A DNA stretch of 64,000 nucleotides from Pseudomonas sp. FP2196 (GTDB lineage Bacteria > Pseudomonadota > Gammaproteobacteria > Pseudomonadales > Pseudomonadaceae): NCBI RefSeq assembly GCF_030687715.1, contig NZ_CP117445.1, positions 3,771,501-3,835,500 of the forward strand, read 5' to 3'. How positions within the stretch are numbered: the stretch's first letter is position 1; each line of letters opens with the position of its first letter. The notes under the pieces were generated by a model that saw only the letters and a program-made list of their open reading frames with translations, did not search any database and was not told the DNA's origin. This document shows, piece by piece, positions 59,390 through 64,000 of the stretch. Position numbers and translations under genes: made by a program.

Positions 59390-60715
59390 ATGGCACTGAC
59401 ACGCGAACAGCAAATTGCAGCCCTTGAAAAAGACTGGGCTGAAAACCCGCGCTGGAAAGGCGTGACACGCACTTACTCCGCTGCTGACGTCGTCCGTCTG
59501 CGTGGCTCGGTTCAACCTGAGCACACCTTTGCAAAAATGGGCGCCGACAAGCTGTGGAACCTGGTCACCCAGGGTGCCAAGCCGTCCTTCCGTCCAGAGA
59601 AAGATTTCGTCAACTGCATGGGCGCCCTGACCGGCGGCCAGGCTGTTCAACAGGTTAAAGCCGGTATCCAGGCGATCTACCTGTCGGGCTGGCAGGTGGC
59701 TGCGGACAACAACTCCGCCGAGTCGATGTACCCGGATCAGTCGCTGTACCCGGTGGATTCGGTGCCAACCGTGGTCAAGCGCATCAACAACTCGTTCCGT
59801 CGCGCTGACCAGATCCAGTGGAAAGCCGGCAAGAACCCGGGCGACGATGGCTACATCGACTACTTCGCACCGATCGTGGCTGACGCTGAAGCCGGTTTCG
59901 GCGGCGTGCTGAACGCCTACGAACTGATGAAGAGCATGATCGAAGCAGGCGCCGCCGGCGTTCACTTCGAAGACCAACTGGCTTCTGTGAAAAAATGCGG
60001 CCACATGGGCGGCAAGGTTCTGGTGCCAACCCAGGAAGCCGTACAGAAGCTGACCGCAGCGCGTCTGGCAGCTGACGTTGCCGGTACTCCGACCATCATT
60101 CTGGCCCGTACCGACGCTAACGCCGCTGACCTGCTGACTTCCGACTGCGACCCGTACGACCAGCCGTTCGTAACTGGCGAGCGCACTCAGGAAGGTTTCT
60201 ACAAGGTGCGTGCCGGTCTCGATCAGGCAATCGCCCGTGGCCTGGCTTATGCGCCGTACGCCGACCTGATCTGGTGCGAAACCGCGAAGCCGGATCTGGA
60301 CGAGGCTCGTCGCTTCGCTGAAGCGATCAAGAAGGAATACCCGGACCAACTGCTGTCGTACAACTGCTCGCCTTCCTTCAACTGGAAGAAAAACCTGGAC
60401 GACGCGACCATCGCCAAGTTCCAGCGCGAACTGTCCGCCATGGGCTACAAGCACCAGTTCATCACCCTGGCCGGCATTCACAACATGTGGCACAGCATGT
60501 TCAACCTGGCGCACGACTACGCCCGTAACGACATGACTGCCTACGTGAAGCTGCAAGAGCAGGAATTCGCTGACGCCGCCAAGGGTTACACCTTCGTGGC
60601 TCACCAGCAGGAAGTGGGCACCGGCTACTTCGATGACATGACCACCGTGATTCAGGGTGGCTCGTCCTCGGTAACCGCACTGACCGGTTCGACCGAAGAA
60701 GAACAGTTCCACTGA
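59390..60715 (+). CDS. aceA: Isocitrate lyase
   Basis: 441 residues. The catalytic cysteine is in [20 protein letters not shown]. Other features: [50 protein letters not shown]. Splits isocitrate to glyoxylate and succinate. Competes for substrate with both isocitrate dehydrogenases encoded 8-11 kb away. Expected to be induced on acetate and fatty acids. Confidence 0.97.
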   Translation: MALTREQQIAALEKDWAENPRWKGVTRTYSAADVVRLRGSVQPEHTFAKMGADKLWNLVTQGAKPSFRPEKDFVNCMGALTGGQAVQQVKAGIQAIYLSGWQVAADNNSAESMYPDQSLYPVDSVPTVVKRINNSFRRADQIQWKAGKNPGDDGYIDYFAPIVADAEAGFGGVLNAYELMKSMIEAGAAGVHFEDQLASVKKCGHMGGKVLVPTQEAVQKLTAARLAADVAGTPTIILARTDANAADLLTSDCDPYDQPFVTGERTQEGFYKVRAGLDQAIARGLAYAPYADLIWCETAKPDLDEARRFAEAIKKEYPDQLLSYNCSPSFNWKKNLDDATIAKFQRELSAMGYKHQFITLAGIHNMWHSMFNLAHDYARNDMTAYVKLQEQEFADAAKGYTFVAHQQEVGTGYFDDMTTVIQGGSSSVTALTGSTEEEQFH

Positions 60716-60781
60716 TCTGCTTCGCCTGAGCAAACGGCCTCTGCGGATCGAATAGAAAGCTAACCGCAGAGCTGCAAGACT

Positions 60782-60812
60782 GACGCCCCGACTGGTTCGG
60801 GGCGTTTTTTTT
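60782..60812 (+). terminator. Rho-independent terminator of aceA
   Basis: ACGCCCCGA, loop, TCGGGGCGT and eight T. Confidence 0.93.
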
Positions 60813-60835
60813 GCGCCCGGAAAACAAACCTTCCC

Positions 60836-60922
60836 CTGTAGGAGCTGCCGAAGGCTGCGATCGTTTGATCTTGTCTTTTAAAAGCAAAACCAAAAGATCG
60901 CAGCCTTCGGCAGCTCCTACAT
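60836..60922. repeat. REP inverted pair (GTAGGAGCTGCCGAAGGCTGCGATC family)
   Basis: Almost perfect arms around a TTGTCTTTTAAAAGCAAAACC centre, same family as 8727-8805 and 18841-18918. Confidence 0.9.
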
Positions 60923-60965
60923 GGGGCATGTGTTGGGCTCAAGCCCCCCCAAGCGCCACGAAACC

Positions 60966-61061
60966 TTGTGGGAGCGAGCCTGCTCGCGAAGGCGTTTTGT
61001 CAGCTTGCGCGTGCACTGACTGATCCACCGCTTTCGCGAGCAGGCTCGCTCCCACAGGAAA
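60966..61061. repeat. REP inverted pair (TGTGGGAGCGAGCCTGCTCGCGAA family)
   Basis: Perfect arms TGTGGGAGCGAGCCTGCTCG about 45 bases apart; second REP in series in this gap, so two families abut. Confidence 0.9.
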
Positions 61062-61062
61062 G

Positions 61063-61479
61063 CGTCAGCCGGGAGACAAAATATTGATCCAGAGCGGTAT
61101 GGGCGTAAGAAAAATCGGATAAAACGTGCGCCACCGCTACTTGCAGTAACGGGCATATAAGACAACTTCCCAACTACTGCACCGCTAAACAGTTACAAAA
61201 TCGCCACAAACGATATCAATTATCATTTAGCCGCAACTATGTTCGTTACATTTCCCACAAAACATAATTCGAGGAAACCCGGCTAATGCCCGCTATGCTT
61301 GGGCTGCGGGGCATTGGAGGTGAGCTATGTCCTTATTCCAATAAATAATTTCGCTATAGGAATTTTACTTGCAGGGTGTTTAGCCATAAAATCAGCGCGA
61401 TTGATTGCTGCGACATATCGTCACTGCCTATTTCTTTATCAAGCTCAGAGACCTTTGCTCTCTGTTAAGGATTACCAGC
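61063..61479. other. AT-rich leader and promoter region of the nuo operon
   Basis: About 415 bases without a gene, notably AT-rich from 61180 onward. It must hold the nuo promoter; no -35/-10 pair with good spacing was found by eye. A Fur-box-like stretch at 61211-61228 is discussed as rejected. Confidence 0.45.
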
Positions 61480-61893
61480 ATGCCCGAAGCGACAGGACTC
61501 ATGGCCCACAACTGGGGCTTTGCCATTTTCCTTCTGGGTGTCGTCGGCCTGTGTGCCTTCATGCTTGGTGTCTCCAGCCTCCTTGGGTCAAAAGCCTGGG
61601 GCCGCAGCAAAAACGAACCGTTCGAGTCGGGCATGCTACCTACCGGTGGCGCTCGCTTGCGGCTCTCAGCCAAATTCTATCTGGTCGCGATGCTGTTCGT
61701 GATCTTCGATATCGAAGCCCTCTTTCTCTTTGCATGGTCTGTGTCCGTCCGCGAAAGCGGCTGGACCGGATTCGTCGAAGCTCTCGTTTTCATAGCAATT
61801 CTGTTGGCAGGTCTTGTCTACCTGTTCCGAGTGGGCGCCCTTGACTGGGCTCCGGAAGCTCGTCGCAAGCGGCAGGCGAAGCTGAAACAATGA
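61480..61893 (+). CDS. nuoA: NADH-quinone oxidoreductase subunit A
   Basis: 137 residues, three membrane helices. Family features: [20 protein letters not shown] and [20 protein letters not shown] with the conserved acidic FDIE. Membrane subunit of complex I at the quinone end. ATG 61480 preceded by AAGGA. First gene of the nuo operon. Confidence 0.95.
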   Translation: MPEATGLMAHNWGFAIFLLGVVGLCAFMLGVSSLLGSKAWGRSKNEPFESGMLPTGGARLRLSAKFYLVAMLFVIFDIEALFLFAWSVSVRESGWTGFVEALVFIAILLAGLVYLFRVGALDWAPEARRKRQAKLKQ

Positions 61894-61903
61894 GGCTTTG
61901 GCA

Positions 61904-62578
61904 ATGCAATACAATCTCACCAGGATCGACCCCGATGCTCCTAACGAGCAGTATCCGATTGGCGAACGGGAAACCGTTTCCGATCCGTTAGAAGATCAAG
62001 TTCACAAAAACATTTTCATGGGCAAGCTGGAAGACGTGCTGAGTGGCGCGGTCAACTGGGGACGTAAGAACTCCCTGTGGCCGTACAACTTCGGCTTGTC
62101 GTGCTGCTACGTGGAAATGACCACCGCCTTCACGGCGCCCCACGACATCGCGCGCTTTGGCGCCGAAGTTATCCGGGCATCACCGCGTCAGGCCGACTTT
62201 ATGGTTATCGCCGGTACCTGCTTCATCAAGATGGCGCCGATCATTCAGCGTCTCTACGAGCAAATGCTCGAACCGAAGTGGGTTATCTCCATGGGTTCGT
62301 GCGCCAACTCCGGTGGCATGTACGACATCTACTCCGTGGTTCAAGGGGTGGACAAGTTCCTGCCGGTGGACGTCTACGTACCTGGCTGCCCGCCCCGTCC
62401 AGAAGCATTCTTGCAAGGCTTGATGCTGTTGCAGGAATCGATTGGACAGGAGCGTCGTCCGCTTTCCTGGGTCGTTGGTGATCAAGGCGTTTACCGCGCC
62501 GACATGCCTTCGCAGAAGGAACAGCGCCGCGAACAGCGAATCGCAGTCACCAACCTGCGCAGCCCTGACGAAGTCTGA
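61904..62578 (+). CDS. nuoB: NADH-quinone oxidoreductase subunit B
   Basis: 224 residues. The N2 iron-sulfur cluster ligands are visible: paired cysteines in GLSCCYVEM, one in [12 protein letters not shown] and one in [10 protein letters not shown]. Peripheral arm subunit close to quinone. ATG 61904 follows GAGG; a TTG two codons upstream was rejected. Ten bases after nuoA. Confidence 0.97.
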   Translation: MQYNLTRIDPDAPNEQYPIGERETVSDPLEDQVHKNIFMGKLEDVLSGAVNWGRKNSLWPYNFGLSCCYVEMTTAFTAPHDIARFGAEVIRASPRQADFMVIAGTCFIKMAPIIQRLYEQMLEPKWVISMGSCANSGGMYDIYSVVQGVDKFLPVDVYVPGCPPRPEAFLQGLMLLQESIGQERRPLSWVVGDQGVYRADMPSQKEQRREQRIAVTNLRSPDEV

Positions 62579-62651
62579 TCCAGATCTGTTCTTACAAAGA
62601 AACGAGAAGCTGGCTTCATTCTTTACGTTGACCGAAAGCGAAAAAATAACC

Positions 62652-64000
62652 ATGACTACAGGCAGTGCTCTGTACATCCCGCCTTATAAGGCCGACGACC
62701 AGGATGTGGTCGTCGAACTCAACAACCGTTTTGGCGCCGAAGCGTTCACCGCTCAGTCGACCCGCACCGGCATGCCGGTGCTGTGGGTAGCTCGCGCCAG
62801 ACTCGTCGAAGTCCTGACCTTCCTGCGCAACCTGCCCAAGCCGTACGTCATGCTCTATGACCTGCACGGCGTGGACGAGCGTCTGCGCACCAAGCGTCAA
62901 GGGCTGCCATCGGACGCCGACTTCACCGTGTTCTATCACCTCATGTCGCTTGAGCGTAACAGTGACGTGATGATCAAAGTCGCCTTGTCCGAAAGCGACC
63001 TGAGCTTGCCGACCGTTACCAGCATCTGGCCAAACGCCAACTGGTACGAGCGTGAAGTCTGGGACATGTACGGCATCGACTTCAAAGGCCACCCGCACCT
63101 GTCGCGCATCATGATGCCGCCGACCTGGGAAGGTCACCCGCTGCGCAAGGACTTCCCGGCGCGCGCCACCGAATTCGATCCGTACAGTCTCAACCTGGCC
63201 AAGCAACAGCTTGAGGAAGAAGCCGCGCGCTTCCGTCCTGAAGACTGGGGCATGAAGCGTTCCGGCACCAACGAGGACTACATGTTCCTCAACCTGGGCC
63301 CGAACCACCCTTCGGCGCACGGTGCGTTCCGCATCATTCTGCAACTGGACGGTGAAGAGATCGTCGACTGCGTCCCGGACATCGGTTACCACCACCGTGG
63401 TGCCGAGAAGATGGCCGAGCGTCAGTCCTGGCACAGCTTCATACCGTACACCGACCGTATCGACTACCTCGGCGGCGTGATGAACAACCTGCCGTACGTG
63501 CTCTCGGTCGAGAAGCTGGCCGGCATCAAGGTGCCCGAGAAGGTCGACGTCATCCGCATCATGATGGCCGAGTTCTTCCGGATCACCAGCCACCTGCTGT
63601 TCCTGGGTACTTACATTCAGGACGTCGGCGCCATGACTCCGGTGTTCTTCACCTTCACCGACCGCCAGAAGGCGTACACGGTGATCGAAGCCATTACCGG
63701 TTTCCGTCTGCACCCGGCCTGGTACCGCATCGGTGGTGTTGCCCACGACCTGCCGCGCGGCTGGGAAAAACTGGTGAAGGACTTCGTTGAATGGCTGCCA
63801 AAACGCCTCGACGAGTACACCAAGGCTGCACTGCAGAACAGCATCCTCAAGGGTCGTACCATCGGCGTTGCCCAGTACAACACCAAAGAAGCCCTGGAAT
63901 GGGGTGTCACCGGTGCTGGCCTGCGTTCGACCGGTTGCGACTTCGACCTGCGTAAAGCGCGTCCGTACTCCGGCTACGAGAACTTCGAATTCGAAGTACC
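62652..64000 (+). CDS. nuoC: NADH-quinone oxidoreductase fused subunit C/D (partial, runs off the window)
   Basis: 449 residues are seen; the complete fused protein is about 590. NuoC part: residues about 30-180 ([46 protein letters not shown]). NuoD part from about residue 205 ([60 protein letters not shown]). The C-D fusion is usual in Pseudomonas and enterobacteria. The NuoD part forms the quinone-binding site together with NuoB. The stop lies outside the window. Confidence 0.97.
   Translation, partial: MTTGSALYIPPYKADDQDVVVELNNRFGAEAFTAQSTRTGMPVLWVARARLVEVLTFLRNLPKPYVMLYDLHGVDERLRTKRQGLPSDADFTVFYHLMSLERNSDVMIKVALSESDLSLPTVTSIWPNANWYEREVWDMYGIDFKGHPHLSRIMMPPTWEGHPLRKDFPARATEFDPYSLNLAKQQLEEEAARFRPEDWGMKRSGTNEDYMFLNLGPNHPSAHGAFRIILQLDGEEIVDCVPDIGYHHRGAEKMAERQSWHSFIPYTDRIDYLGGVMNNLPYVLSVEKLAGIKVPEKVDVIRIMMAEFFRITSHLLFLGTYIQDVGAMTPVFFTFTDRQKAYTVIEAITGFRLHPAWYRIGGVAHDLPRGWEKLVKDFVEWLPKRLDEYTKAALQNSILKGRTIGVAQYNTKEALEWGVTGAGLRSTGCDFDLRKARPYSGYENFEFEV

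Noticed and set aside
61211..61228. Fur-box-like sequence upstream of nuoA
   Set aside because: Only a partial match to the 19-bp consensus in an AT-rich stretch, and nuo is not a usual Fur target.

Overview
The window is about 64 kb of chromosome from a member of the Pseudomonas fluorescens group. The gene order ftsK-lolA-rarA-crcB-serS-cysG-tusEBCD on one side and aat-bpt-infA-clpA-clpS-cspD-icd-idh-mnmA-hflD-purB-roxA-aceA-nuoABCD on the other is the usual Pseudomonas arrangement. The GC-rich third positions, the fused nuoCD, the monomeric NADP isocitrate dehydrogenase beside the homodimeric one, and the many P. fluorescens-type REP hairpins point the same way. No rRNA, tRNA, prophage, integrase, insertion sequence or CRISPR array was recognised.

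Layout. 0-5.5 kb: end of a degenerate GGDEF protein, an AraC regulator, YceI, an acyltransferase, a MATE pump and an unknown secreted protein. 5.5-9.2 kb: periplasmic chorismate mutase, a secreted protein made almost wholly of 13-residue repeats (frameshifted in this copy), a membrane diguanylate cyclase and a cytochrome c. 9.2-19.5 kb: accessory metabolic genes, including a divergent MocR/EamA pair, a divergent AraC/AhpD-like pair, SulP, GNAT, cysteine hydrolase, gamma-glutamyltransferase, O6-alkylguanine methyltransferase and a Nudix enzyme. 19.7-25.4 kb: an Rhs polymorphic toxin with a pertussis-toxin-like ADP-ribosyltransferase tip, followed by two AT-rich paralogous genes that are probably its immunity genes. 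25.4-27.2 kb: GH18 chitinase and AA10 LPMO, both without a Sec signal peptide. 27.4-33.8 kb: hemerythrin-like protein, GNAT, small proteins, tusDCBE-ybiB and a glutathionyl-hydroquinone reductase type GST. 33.9-64 kb: mostly core genome, interrupted between infA and clpA by a 1.1 kb gene-free island of G-rich tandem repeats and inverted repeat copies.

How genes work together. TusBCDE and MnmA, encoded about 20 kb apart, form one sulfur relay for 2-thiouridine at the tRNA wobble base. Aat, Bpt, ClpS and ClpA make up the N-degron degradation route. Icd, monomeric Idh and AceA compete for isocitrate at the TCA/glyoxylate branch. The Rhs toxin with two immunity paralogues is an interbacterial competition module. 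The chitinase and LPMO are a chitin attack pair with an unusual export problem.

The items most worth follow-up are the Rhs-ART/dual immunity locus, the 39-bp repeat gene with its single-base frameshift, the signal-less LPMO, and the infA-clpA repeat island. Families were assigned by reading motifs; no database search was run.
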